Source: an uncultured Pelagibacteraceae bacterium | GTDB lineage: Bacteria; Pseudomonadota; Alphaproteobacteria; Pelagibacterales; Pelagibacteraceae | Direction: 5' to 3' | NCBI GenBank assembly: GCA_902628495.1 | Contig: CACONH010000002.1 | Coordinates: forward strand, 99,215 to 163,214 | Length of the DNA: 64,000 bases | Shown: positions 17,223-25,372 of the stretch, in pieces | How the letters are laid out: every line of letters begins with the position of its first letter | Position numbering within the stretch: position 1 is the stretch's first letter | Program-made: the position numbers and the translations under genes | Notes under the pieces: generated by a model | Databases searched by the model: none | What the model was told of the DNA's origin: nothing | Seen by the model: the letters and a program-made list of their open reading frames with translations, nothing else

Positions 17223-17776
17223 TTTATATTATTGATCACCAAGACTCATTTACGTGGAACGTTGTACATCAATTTGCAGAATTTGAAGAAGTATATTGCT
17301 CAGACTATTTCAATTTAAATTTAAAATTACTAAAAAAATCAGATGTAATAGTTTTCTCTCCTGGTCCTGGCTCGCCCAAAGATTATCCAGAGACTTCGAA
17401 AATATATAAATTATTTAAAGGTAAAAAAAAAATTATAGGTATATGTTTAGGATTTCAATTAATATTGTTTAATGAAGGAGGAATAATTAAACAACAGAAC
17501 AATATTTATCACGGCTATCAGTCAAAAGTTAAAGTTAATAATAAAAGTAAAATATTTCAAAAAAATAAAATATTTAAGATTGGAAGATATCATTCATTAA
17601 AATTACATGAGCCCTTTAAATCTAATAATATTGATATAACTATGCGTTGTACAAAATCAAATACTCCAATGGCTTTTGAAGATAACTTTAATAAAGTTTA
17701 TGGATTTCAATTTCATCCAGACTCATTCTTAACCGAAAATGGCAAATTTTTTATTAAAAAAATCTTATCATATTAA
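17219..17776 (+). CDS. pabA: Aminodeoxychorismate/anthranilate synthase glutamine amidotransferase
   Basis: A 185-aa class I glutamine amidotransferase that feeds ammonia to PabB. The nucleophile is cysteine 76 in GICLGFQ, and the histidine is 166. The next catalytic position is unusual: the family reads HPES, here it is HPDS, with aspartate 168 in place of the triad glutamate. The oxyanion loop SPGPGSP is intact (around residues 44-50). The ATG overlaps the pabB stop by 4 nt. The same subunit may also serve tryptophan synthesis if no separate trpG exists elsewhere. Confidence 0.88.
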   Translation: MIYIIDHQDSFTWNVVHQFAEFEEVYCSDYFNLNLKLLKKSDVIVFSPGPGSPKDYPETSKIYKLFKGKKKIIGICLGFQLILFNEGGIIKQQNNIYHGYQSKVKVNNKSKIFQKNKIFKIGRYHSLKLHEPFKSNNIDITMRCTKSNTPMAFEDNFNKVYGFQFHPDSFLTENGKFFIKKILSY

Positions 17777-18488
17777 TAATCTTAAAATTTCAAAATTTAA
17801 GGATTTATGGGGATCACATGGTGTGTTCACGACAATAAGACTTGTTGGTAAACCAGGTAAATTAGTTTTATTTAATAATCACTTTAAAAACCTAATTAAA
17901 TCTTTAAAAAAATATAAGATTTATTCCAAACATGTTGAACAGAATATTAAAACTCTAATAAGAACAAATATAAGAAATAATTTAAAATATAATCATTTGT
18001 TTAGAATTGCCTTAACAAAAAAATTAATTTCAATTTCTATTCGTAAAAGATCCAACCTTTCAAATAATTTTGAATTAAAGGTTTTAAATTATAAGAGAAC
18101 TGATCCTAAATACAAAAATTTACAATATAAATATATTCTAAAAAAATTGAATTTATATGATGCTACGAAAGTGGATATATTATTAGTTTATAAAAAAAAG
18201 GTTCTTGAGACTTGTACATCTAATTTATTACTTATTAAAAATAATAAATATTATTCACCAAAAAATAATTGCTATATCGGAAACACAATTAATTTTTTAA
18301 GAAAAAGAATAAAAGTAAATTTTAAAGATATAAATTTAAAAGATATACATAAATTCGATGAAATTTTGCTGATAGGGTCAGGTAAAGGTGTTACACCAGT
18401 AAAATTTATAAAAAAGTATAAATGGAAATATAAAAGTCTGAATGGGTTTAATAAAATTAGAAAATATCTAAAAATAGTAAATTTATAA
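17739..18488 (+). CDS. pabC: Class IV aminotransferase fold protein, probable aminodeoxychorismate lyase
   Basis: A 249-aa PLP fold-type IV protein, expected to release pyruvate from aminodeoxychorismate to give p-aminobenzoate. Typical marks are SHGVFTTIRLVG near the start, a Lys/Asn segment YILKKLNLYDA in the middle and VLETCTSNLLLI. The sequence is divergent and very Lys/Asn-rich, so the exact substrate rests on context behind pabA. The only ATG, at 17739, lies 38 nt inside pabA; no later ATG precedes the conserved core, so either the genes overlap or a non-ATG start is used. Confidence 0.72.
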   Translation: MANFLLKKSYHINNLKISKFKDLWGSHGVFTTIRLVGKPGKLVLFNNHFKNLIKSLKKYKIYSKHVEQNIKTLIRTNIRNNLKYNHLFRIALTKKLISISIRKRSNLSNNFELKVLNYKRTDPKYKNLQYKYILKKLNLYDATKVDILLVYKKKVLETCTSNLLLIKNNKYYSPKNNCYIGNTINFLRKRIKVNFKDINLKDIHKFDEILLIGSGKGVTPVKFIKKYKWKYKSLNGFNKIRKYLKIVNL

Positions 18489-18489
18489 A

Positions 18490-18888
18490 ATGAATAATCC
18501 AAATAATCCTTGTATATTTTGTTCTATAAGAAAAAATGAATTAATTTTTGAAAATAATTTCGCTTACGCATCAAGTGATAGCTATCCTGTATCTAAATTT
18601 CACTCATTAGTAGTACCTAAAAGATGTATTAAAAATTACTTTGAATTAAACGACGAAGAGGTTTTGGCTTGCAACGATTTAATCAAAAAACTTAAACAAA
18701 AAATTATATCAGAAGATGACACTGTAAAAGGCTTTAATATTGGAACAAATGTAGGAACAGCAGCAGGTCAATCCGTTTTTCATTGCCATATTCATGTGAT
18801 TCCTAGAAGAGAGGGTGATGTTAAAAATCCTCAAGGAGGTGTTCGTAGTGTTATTCCCTCTAAACAGCACTATATAAGAAAAAAATAA
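18490..18888 (+). CDS. HIT-family nucleotide-binding protein
   Basis: A 132-aa histidine-triad protein, likely a purine nucleoside phosphoramidase of the HinT type. It has the N-terminal CIFCSIRKNE motif with two cysteines that may bind zinc, and the active site HCHIHVIPRR near residues 97-106. The gene starts 1 nt after the pabC-like stop, so it is probably on the same transcript. The cellular substrate is not known for most HIT proteins. Confidence 0.9.
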   Translation: MNNPNNPCIFCSIRKNELIFENNFAYASSDSYPVSKFHSLVVPKRCIKNYFELNDEEVLACNDLIKKLKQKIISEDDTVKGFNIGTNVGTAAGQSVFHCHIHVIPRREGDVKNPQGGVRSVIPSKQHYIRKK

Positions 18889-18981
18889 AGATTTTAATAA
18901 TTTAAAACCTTCATAATAGCGCTATATCACAGTTGAACTATTTTTTTAAGTATACTACTAATACATGATCTTTTAAAAATT

Positions 18982-19770
18982 ATGTTTACAACTAATCCAT
19001 TTTCAATACTAGCGCAGACAGTTCCTTTAATAGCTATCCAGTTTTTTGTCATAATAATGATTGGTCTTGTCATTCTAGGAACCGTTCTTGATATGATACA
19101 TAAAAAAAATGTAAAATATTTTTTTAACAACGCTAAAAAAGCAAAAAAAAATGCCAAAAGAGAACTAGGAAATGGAGAAAGAATAGCCGTAATTGCAAAA
19201 ACAATAGTTCATGATATTGGAACAACTGCTGAGTTAGGTTTTGGCAAAAGAAGATTGGCGCATGTATTGGGCATGTATGGAACGATTTTATTTTGGATTG
19301 GTTCTGGAGCAATGATTTTTTTTTATACAGGAATTGATACCCCAATTATATGGCCAATACTTTGGCACTTAGGAGCAATAATGACATGCTTAGGCGGATA
19401 TTGGTTTTGGTTATTTTTGCGGGTAGATGTTTCTGCAGAGGCTAATTCTGTTTTTAGAATCATAATGGCTGATCTCTTTGTATTAGCTTTACTTGCATCA
19501 GCAACCTTCGGTCTCGTATGGTCTTTTTTGCAGTTTAATAATTTTTCTGGATGGGACAATTTATTTCTAGTACTGTTTGCAGTATCTAATATAGTTTTAT
19601 TTGGTGGAGTGTATTGGTCTAAGTTTGCTCACATGTTTTATAAACCAGGTGCGGCAATCCAAAAAAATTTAGCTGAGGCAGATGGTTCTAGAGATAATTT
19701 ACCACCACCGGCTGATGCTCCAGAACAATTTGGGCTTGGTATAAAAAGAGAAGAGCCAAAACACTATTAA
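18982..19770 (+). CDS. aprM: AprM, membrane subunit associated with APS reductase
   Basis: A 262-aa inner-membrane protein with about five hydrophobic segments, lying directly before aprB and aprA. In SAR11 and some sulfur bacteria this gene is aprM, thought to link APS reductase electrons to the quinone pool. The LRRLAHVLGMYGTILFWIG-like region and the WHLGAIMTCLGGYWFW segment carry histidines that could bind haem. That is inference. The C-terminal tail is soluble and proline-rich. Its transcript probably includes aprBA, since only 31 nt separate it from aprB. Confidence 0.83.
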   Translation: MFTTNPFSILAQTVPLIAIQFFVIIMIGLVILGTVLDMIHKKNVKYFFNNAKKAKKNAKRELGNGERIAVIAKTIVHDIGTTAELGFGKRRLAHVLGMYGTILFWIGSGAMIFFYTGIDTPIIWPILWHLGAIMTCLGGYWFWLFLRVDVSAEANSVFRIIMADLFVLALLASATFGLVWSFLQFNNFSGWDNLFLVLFAVSNIVLFGGVYWSKFAHMFYKPGAAIQKNLAEADGSRDNLPPPADAPEQFGLGIKREEPKHY

Positions 19771-19801
19771 TATGATAGAATTTAAAAAGGAGATAAAATA
19801 A

Positions 19802-20272
19802 ATGTCAACATTTGTATATATGACAAGATGCGATGGATGCGGACACTGCGTAGATATATGTCCTTCAGACATAATGCATATCGATAAAAATATAAGAAGA
19901 GCAAAAAATATAGAACCAAATTTTTGTTGGGAATGTTATTCTTGTGTGAAAGCATGTCCTAATCATGCAATAGACGTCAGAGGTTATGCTGACTTTGCAC
20001 CAATGGGTCACAGTGTTAGAGTTAGAAGAGAAGAAGAGAAGGGTACAATATCTTGGAAAATAAAATTTAGAAATGGAACAGAAAAAGATTTTGTCTCACC
20101 GATAACTACTAAACCTTGGGGAAAATATATTCCTAAACTAGCTGAAGGTGATAAACCTAATCAAGGAGAAATTAATTCTCAAATTCTTTATAATGAACCA
20201 CATGGTTTAAATACTGATAAAGAATTACCAACTCTTGACAAAAGCTCCTTTAAAAAAGGAGTTTATTATTAA
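19802..20272 (+). CDS. aprB: Adenylylsulfate reductase beta subunit
   Basis: A 156-aa iron-sulfur subunit. Two [4Fe-4S] sites are visible: CDGCGHCVDICP near residues 10-21 and CWECYSCVKACP near residues 41-52. The C-terminal extension that wraps the alpha subunit follows (WGKYIPKLAE region). A strong AAGGAG ribosome site precedes the ATG. It passes electrons between AprA FAD and the membrane. The last base of its stop is the first base of the aprA ATG. Confidence 0.95.
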   Translation: MSTFVYMTRCDGCGHCVDICPSDIMHIDKNIRRAKNIEPNFCWECYSCVKACPNHAIDVRGYADFAPMGHSVRVRREEEKGTISWKIKFRNGTEKDFVSPITTKPWGKYIPKLAEGDKPNQGEINSQILYNEPHGLNTDKELPTLDKSSFKKGVYY

Positions 20273-22131
20273 TGCCAAAAAACAAAACTGTCTTTGAAGA
20301 GTGTGACGTATTGATTGTTGGCGGAGGAATGGCTGGTACTGGAGCTACTTTCGAGGCTAGACACTGGGGAAGAAATTTAAAAATAATTTGTGTAGAAAAA
20401 GCAAACATCGATAGAAGCGGTGCCGTAGCACAAGGTCTTTACGCTATTAACTGTTATATGGGAATGCAGTGGGGAGAAAATCAACCTGAAGATCATGTGA
20501 GATATGCAAGAAATGATTTGATGGGATTAGTAAGAGAAGATCTTGGTTATGATATGGCAAGACACGTAGACTCAACTGTACATATGTTTGATGAGTGGGG
20601 TTTACCCATGATGAAAAATAAAGAAACTGGCAGATATCAAAGAGAAGGTAAATGGCAAATAATGATTCATGGCGAAAGTTATAAACCTATAGTTGCTGAA
20701 GCAGCAAAAAAATCAGCAGATAAAATTTATAACAGAATTATGATTACTCATCTTTTAAAAGATGAAGAAAATGAAAATAGAATTGGTGGTGCAGTAGGGT
20801 TTAATATGAGAACAGGCGATTATCACGTGTTTAAATCAAAAACTGTTATAATTGCAGCTGGTGGCGCTTCTCACATTTTTAAACCTAGAGCTGTCGGCGA
20901 AGGCATGGGAAGAACATGGTATGCTCCTTGGAGCAACGGTTCAGCTTATGCTCTGCCAATAGCGGCAGGAGCAAAGATGACTCAAATGGAAAACAGAATT
21001 GTTCTTTGTAGATTTAAAGATGGTTATGGTCCAGTTGGAGCTTATTTCCTTCATTTAAAAACTTATACACAGAATGCTAATGGTGAGAATTATGAAAAAA
21101 AATGGTATGATGCTACAAAAAAACTCGTTGGTGAATATATAGACCATCATCCCACACCAACATGTTTAAGAAATCATGCATTTATTCAGGAAGTAGCAGC
21201 TGGTGGTGGACCAATCCATATGGTGACAAAAGAAGCTTTCCAAGATCCTCATTTAGAAACAGTTGGATGGGAGAATTTTTTAGGAATGACTGTTGGTCAA
21301 GCAGTTGTATGGGCTTCACAAAACATTGACCCAAAGTATACAAACCCTGAATTAACGACATCAGAACCTTATGTAATGGGTTCTCACGCAACATGTTCTG
21401 GTGCATGGGTGAGTGGTCCAGAGGATATAGCTCCAGATGATTATTTTTGGGGATATAATAGAATGATGTCTGTAGAAGGTTTATTCGGAGCAGGTGACAC
21501 GGTAGGTGGAAGTGCTCACAAATTTTCCTCAGGCTCATTTACAGAGGGTCGTTTAGCAGCAAAAGCAGCAGTAAAATATATTGAGGATAAAAAAGCAAAT
21601 AATATAAAAGTAAGTGAAAAACAATATAATGATTTAAAAGAGGTAATATATAAGCCTTTAGAAAATTACACAGTTGGTAGAAATGAAATTACTGGAGGAA
21701 CAGTCTCACCAAGTTATATTTCTCCAATACAAGGCCTACAAAGATTGCAGAAAATTATGGATGAATACTGTGGTGGAATAACTAATAATTACATGACAAA
21801 TGATAATCTTCTCAAAAAAGGTCTTGAGCTATTAGATTGGCTCCAAGAAGATTTAGAAAATGTAGGGGCTGAGGATTACCATCAGTTAATGAGAGCATGG
21901 GAGTTAAAACATAGAACATTGACGTCTCAGTGTGTTACAGAACATACTTTATATAGAGAGGAAACTCGTTGGCCAGGGTACTATTATAGAGGGGATCATA
22001 TGAAACTTGATGATGAAAACTGGCATTGTTTAACTGTTTCTAGACGTGACCCAGAAACTGGCAAGTTCACCATGGAAAAAAAACCTGTTTATCACATAGT
22101 CGACGACAAAGAGAAGAAAAAAGCCTCTTAA
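20272..22131 (+). CDS. aprA: Adenylylsulfate reductase alpha subunit
   Basis: A 619-aa cytoplasmic flavoprotein that interconverts sulfite plus AMP and adenosine phosphosulfate. The FAD site VLIVGGGMAGTGATFEA begins near residue 13, and the fumarate-reductase-like fold follows. The YAINCYMGM segment, the IMIHGESYKP segment and the C-terminal HWNC-like tail match AprA. In SAR11 no dissimilatory sulfite reductase is expected, so the enzyme probably works in the sulfite-oxidising direction. The downstream sulfonate genes fit that, because they release sulfite. Family assignment is secure; direction is inference. Confidence 0.95.
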   Translation: MPKNKTVFEECDVLIVGGGMAGTGATFEARHWGRNLKIICVEKANIDRSGAVAQGLYAINCYMGMQWGENQPEDHVRYARNDLMGLVREDLGYDMARHVDSTVHMFDEWGLPMMKNKETGRYQREGKWQIMIHGESYKPIVAEAAKKSADKIYNRIMITHLLKDEENENRIGGAVGFNMRTGDYHVFKSKTVIIAAGGASHIFKPRAVGEGMGRTWYAPWSNGSAYALPIAAGAKMTQMENRIVLCRFKDGYGPVGAYFLHLKTYTQNANGENYEKKWYDATKKLVGEYIDHHPTPTCLRNHAFIQEVAAGGGPIHMVTKEAFQDPHLETVGWENFLGMTVGQAVVWASQNIDPKYTNPELTTSEPYVMGSHATCSGAWVSGPEDIAPDDYFWGYNRMMSVEGLFGAGDTVGGSAHKFSSGSFTEGRLAAKAAVKYIEDKKANNIKVSEKQYNDLKEVIYKPLENYTVGRNEITGGTVSPSYISPIQGLQRLQKIMDEYCGGITNNYMTNDNLLKKGLELLDWLQEDLENVGAEDYHQLMRAWELKHRTLTSQCVTEHTLYREETRWPGYYYRGDHMKLDDENWHCLTVSRRDPETGKFTMEKKPVYHIVDDKEKKKAS

Positions 22132-22149
22132 GTTCTAACATTTACAAAT

Positions 22150-22500
22150 ATGAGTTTCACATCAAAATCAGATGAACAGATAATAGAAATTGCTAATCCA
22201 ATTTGGCAAAATTTGATTAAGTCCTCAAATATGAAGGATTATGGCGGTTTTACCAAAGATTTTTCATCTCAAATGCTTTATGGAGCAAATGAAGTGGAGC
22301 TTGGCAAGCAATGGGCAAGCAACAAATTAATATGTAGTCTATCTAATGATTATAAGGCCTTTGGTTGCCTTAGAAGAGGATTACACGTAACAGTTCTTTT
22401 TAAACAGAAAAGCACCACTGAAGAAGGAGAGTTTCTGGGAAGACTAGTTCTCGGAGAAGAAGGCGACTCAGTCAAAGTTTTTGGTGCAACGATTTTTTAA
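22150..22500 (+). CDS. Hypothetical protein downstream of aprA
   Basis: A 116-aa soluble protein with no motif I recognise. It looks mixed alpha/beta, with an N-terminal helical part and a strand-rich second half (CLRRGLHVTVLFKQK, then EFLGRLVLGEEGDSVKVFG). It has two cysteines. It begins 18 nt after aprA and would ride on the apr transcript, so a role in sulfite handling or AprAB assembly is conceivable but not shown. Confidence 0.75.
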   Translation: MSFTSKSDEQIIEIANPIWQNLIKSSNMKDYGGFTKDFSSQMLYGANEVELGKQWASNKLICSLSNDYKAFGCLRRGLHVTVLFKQKSTTEEGEFLGRLVLGEEGDSVKVFGATIF

Positions 22501-22542
22501 ATAAGACTTGATAAATATTCTTTCTGGGTGTACTTGATAAGT

Positions 22543-22692
22543 ATGCTTGAAAATTTAAATAAAACCCTAAACATCTTCAAGCTAATAAAAAACTCTAAAA
22601 TATTTTCATATATAAATGCTAAGTTTGTACTCTACATGGGTTTAGCAGCATATTGGGTAGTAATTCTTTCGAGTACATTTTTTGGAATTTAA
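22543..22692 (+). CDS. Small membrane protein between the apr cluster and tauE (49 aa)
   Basis: A 49-codon frame from ATG at 22543 to TAA at 22690-22692. The first 28 residues are amphipathic and Asn/Lys-rich; residues 29-48 form one hydrophobic segment (LYMGLAAYWVVILSSTFFG). I know no family for it. It lies 42 nt after the hypothetical gene and 45 nt before the TauE-type exporter, on the same strand. The membrane profile and otherwise tight packing argue for a real gene. Confidence 0.6.
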   Translation: MLENLNKTLNIFKLIKNSKIFSYINAKFVLYMGLAAYWVVILSSTFFGI

Positions 22693-22737
22693 TAATCAAA
22701 TAGTTAACTTCAAATATTTTCGGGATAATTAACAGTC

Positions 22738-23832
22738 ATGGAATTTTTTCTTCCAATAGCAGAAGTTTACGTAAGCCTGCCATTCATATTTGTATTAAGC
22801 TTAGCAGTGGGAGTTTTGTCTGGTCTTTTTGGTGTTGGTGGTGGATTTTTAATGACGCCTTTTTTAATTTTTTTGGGAATTCCACCAGCTTATGCAGTGC
22901 CAAATGAGGCTAACAATATTTTAGGAACTTCTATATCAGGATCAACCACACATTATCTTAAAGGAACATTAGATTATAAAATGGGTTTGATGATAGTAGT
23001 TGGAGGAGTAGTTGGTACTGCCTTAGGAATTTATACTTTTAGTTATTTTCAAGATATCGGCAAAATTAATATCGTAATATCTCTTGCGTATATGTATATA
23101 CTTGCAATCATTGGTACAATGATGCTTGTCCAGGGTGTCACAGAGATAGATAGAGCACGAAAAAAAATTGTAGTTAAGAAAAAATTACACGATCATTATT
23201 GGTTTCACGGCTTACCATTTAGAATGAGATTTAAGAAATCAAAACTTTATGAAAGTGCATTTACTCCAATAGTAATTGGTTTTTTGGTAGGTTTTATTGC
23301 AGCAATATTAGGTGTTGGTGGAGCTTTTATTTTAGTTCCTGCAATGATTTATATAATTGGAATGCCTACAAAATTAATTCCAGGAACATCTTTATTTGTA
23401 ACAATTTTTGTAAGCGCAATAGTTACTGTATTGCATGCATTTAATTATGGAACTATTGATCTTATATTAGTTACAGTTTTAATTTTAGGTTCGATTTTAG
23501 GTGTACAAATTGGACAAAAACTTGGAGAAAGAGTTGATAGTTCACAATTCAAAACTATTTTAGCAGTTTTATTACTGTTGGTTGGTGTTGCAATTGCTTA
23601 CGATACTTTTTTTGCAGCAGAAAATTTATCGGAAATATATAAATATTCCAAACCTCCGCTTGGGCCTGTTTCAGAATTTGTAAGAGATTTATCTAAAAAT
23701 GTTCCTTTTCTTTATGGTATGGCTTCAATAGTTTTAGCTCTGGGATTAGGTGTTGGAGCAGCAATTTTAAGAAAAATTTTGTCTAAATTAAAAGATAAAT
23801 ATATTCCTAAGCCAACAATATCAACTAAGTAA
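22738..23832 (+). CDS. TauE/SafE-type sulfite/sulfonate exporter family protein
   Basis: A 364-aa inner-membrane protein with about 8-9 hydrophobic segments. The duplicated family motif appears twice: GLFGVGGGFLMTP (residues 29-41) and AILGVGGAFILVP (around 192-204). A long hydrophilic loop separates the halves, as in some marine members. The family includes sulfite and organosulfur exporters. Between aprBA and suyAB/xsc, both linked to sulfite, export of excess sulfite is the simplest role. The substrate is inferred from context. Confidence 0.85.
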   Translation: MEFFLPIAEVYVSLPFIFVLSLAVGVLSGLFGVGGGFLMTPFLIFLGIPPAYAVPNEANNILGTSISGSTTHYLKGTLDYKMGLMIVVGGVVGTALGIYTFSYFQDIGKINIVISLAYMYILAIIGTMMLVQGVTEIDRARKKIVVKKKLHDHYWFHGLPFRMRFKKSKLYESAFTPIVIGFLVGFIAAILGVGGAFILVPAMIYIIGMPTKLIPGTSLFVTIFVSAIVTVLHAFNYGTIDLILVTVLILGSILGVQIGQKLGERVDSSQFKTILAVLLLLVGVAIAYDTFFAAENLSEIYKYSKPPLGPVSEFVRDLSKNVPFLYGMASIVLALGLGVGAAILRKILSKLKDKYIPKPTISTK

Positions 23833-23834
23833 TT

Positions 23835-25001
23835 TTAAGCGCTTCTATAAAGTTTAGTCATTACAAACTCTTTATGACCAAGTGCCTCTGCGCAAGTCAA
23901 CCTACCATTAGCAACTTTAAGAGTTGCTTTTATTAATTCATCACCTGCTTGATCAAGATTCATTTCTCTAGATAATATTTTAGATACATCAAGATCAATG
24001 TGTTCACTCATAGTTTTAGCAGTTAATGGATTTGCAGTTAATTTAATAACTGGCTCTATTGGATTTCCAATTATATTTCCTTGTCCTGTTGGAAATAAAT
24101 GAATATTAAATCCGCCTGCTGCTTGAAGAGTTACACACTCAGCAGCTGCTGAGGATGTATCCATAAAATACAATCCTTTTCCCTTACTTGGCTCTTCGGC
24201 AGGCTCGAGAACATCAATAAATTCTCTTGATCCAATTTTTTGAAAATTTCCAAAAGCTTTTTCTTCAATTGTAGTCAATCCTCCTGCAATATTACCTGCA
24301 GTGGGCTGACTTTCAGACAGATCATTAGTTGCTTCTTTTAAAATGAAATCGTTATACGAACTCCAAGTTTTCATAAATTTATCTTGAGCTTCTTTAGTTT
24401 TACCCCTTTTGGCACAAACATTTTCAGCACCCGTTAACTCTGATGTCTCTCCAAAACAAAGATGAACTCCTAAAGGTTCAAGTTTATCCATTAAATTTCC
24501 TACTGTAGGATTTGATGCTAACCCCGATGTCGTATCAGACTCTCCACACTTAACAGAAATCCATAAATCACTTATAGGGCATTCCTCTCTTTGTTTTTCA
24601 GAGGCCCACATTGAGAATTCTTGAGCTTTCTTTGAAACTTTTGCAATTGTATCAATATCTCCAACACCCTCGATACTAAATCCTTCTACAGGCTTTCCAG
24701 TTTTTGCGATAGCATCTACAATTCTTTTTGTCCATTTAGGTTCTATACCTATAACTATGACAGCTGCAACGTTAGGATTTTTACCTGTTCCAATCATTGT
24801 TCTAAAATGTAATTCAAGATCAGCTCCAAATTGCAACCTTCCGTAAGAATGAGGCAAAGCAATAGTCCCTTTAATATTATTAGATACAGCTTCTGCACAT
24901 GCATTTGAAATATCATCAACCGGAAGAATAATTACATGATTTCTTGTACCCGCTCTTCCATTTTCTCTTTTGTAACCTAAAAAACTTTTTGGAATATCCA
25001 T
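23835..25001 (-). CDS. suyB: (2R)-sulfolactate sulfo-lyase beta subunit (UxaA family)
   Basis: A 388-aa protein of the altronate/galactarate dehydratase (UxaA C-terminal) family, which carries an Fe-S or metal active site. It starts [19 protein letters not shown], the classical family N-terminus, and has cysteines in [14 protein letters not shown] and [10 protein letters not shown]. Pairing with the short SAF-domain gene upstream, and with xsc across the divergent promoter, favours sulfolactate sulfo-lyase (sulfolactate to pyruvate plus sulfite) over sugar-acid dehydratase. I start at the ATG at 25001, 2 nt after the suyA stop; a GTG at 25010 would overlap suyA. Confidence 0.85.
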   Translation of the reverse strand: MDIPKSFLGYKRENGRAGTRNHVIILPVDDISNACAEAVSNNIKGTIALPHSYGRLQFGADLELHFRTMIGTGKNPNVAAVIVIGIEPKWTKRIVDAIAKTGKPVEGFSIEGVGDIDTIAKVSKKAQEFSMWASEKQREECPISDLWISVKCGESDTTSGLASNPTVGNLMDKLEPLGVHLCFGETSELTGAENVCAKRGKTKEAQDKFMKTWSSYNDFILKEATNDLSESQPTAGNIAGGLTTIEEKAFGNFQKIGSREFIDVLEPAEEPSKGKGLYFMDTSSAAAECVTLQAAGGFNIHLFPTGQGNIIGNPIEPVIKLTANPLTAKTMSEHIDLDVSKILSREMNLDQAGDELIKATLKVANGRLTCAEALGHKEFVMTKLYRSA

Positions 25002-25003
25002 TT

Positions 25004-25291
25004 TTACCACTTTTTTGTTTTTACATTATGCACATGAACATGGTCACCTTTTTTTATTGACTTAACTACTTTACCAATATCATGTCCATATTTTATAATT
25101 GTGTCACCTTCTTTAAAATCTTGTAAAGCAATTTTGTGTCCAAGGGGAATTTCTGCTTCAGATTTAATGTTATTTGAGGCGTCATTTTCCATGATCCAAC
25201 AACCACAATCTTGGCCTTTAGTTACCTTTTCAACAACTATTACCCCAACATTGTCTTTTTTATCGTGGATTATTATGTCTGTTTTAGCCAT
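25004..25291 (-). CDS. suyA: (2R)-sulfolactate sulfo-lyase alpha subunit (SAF domain)
   Basis: A 95-aa single SAF-domain protein, the small partner of SuyB. The second half, with [23 protein letters not shown] and the end [12 protein letters not shown], is very close to SuyA proteins and to the SAF part of altronate dehydratases. It is separate from the large subunit, as in SuyAB. It reads away from xsc, with the promoter region for both at 25292-25372. Confidence 0.87.
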   Translation of the reverse strand: MAKTDIIIHDKKDNVGVIVVEKVTKGQDCGCWIMENDASNNIKSEAEIPLGHKIALQDFKEGDTIIKYGHDIGKVVKSIKKGDHVHVHNVKTKKW

Positions 25292-25372
25292 TGTGACGAT
25301 TTCTTAGTAGAAACTTTGTAAGAATTTATATATTAATCGTTCGATTGCAAACAAATTTTATTGAGTTTTTTT

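Noticed and set aside
23835..25291. Altronate or galactarate dehydratase
   Set aside because: The separate small SAF subunit, divergent xsc and nearby sulfite genes point to SuyAB; there are no uronate genes nearby.
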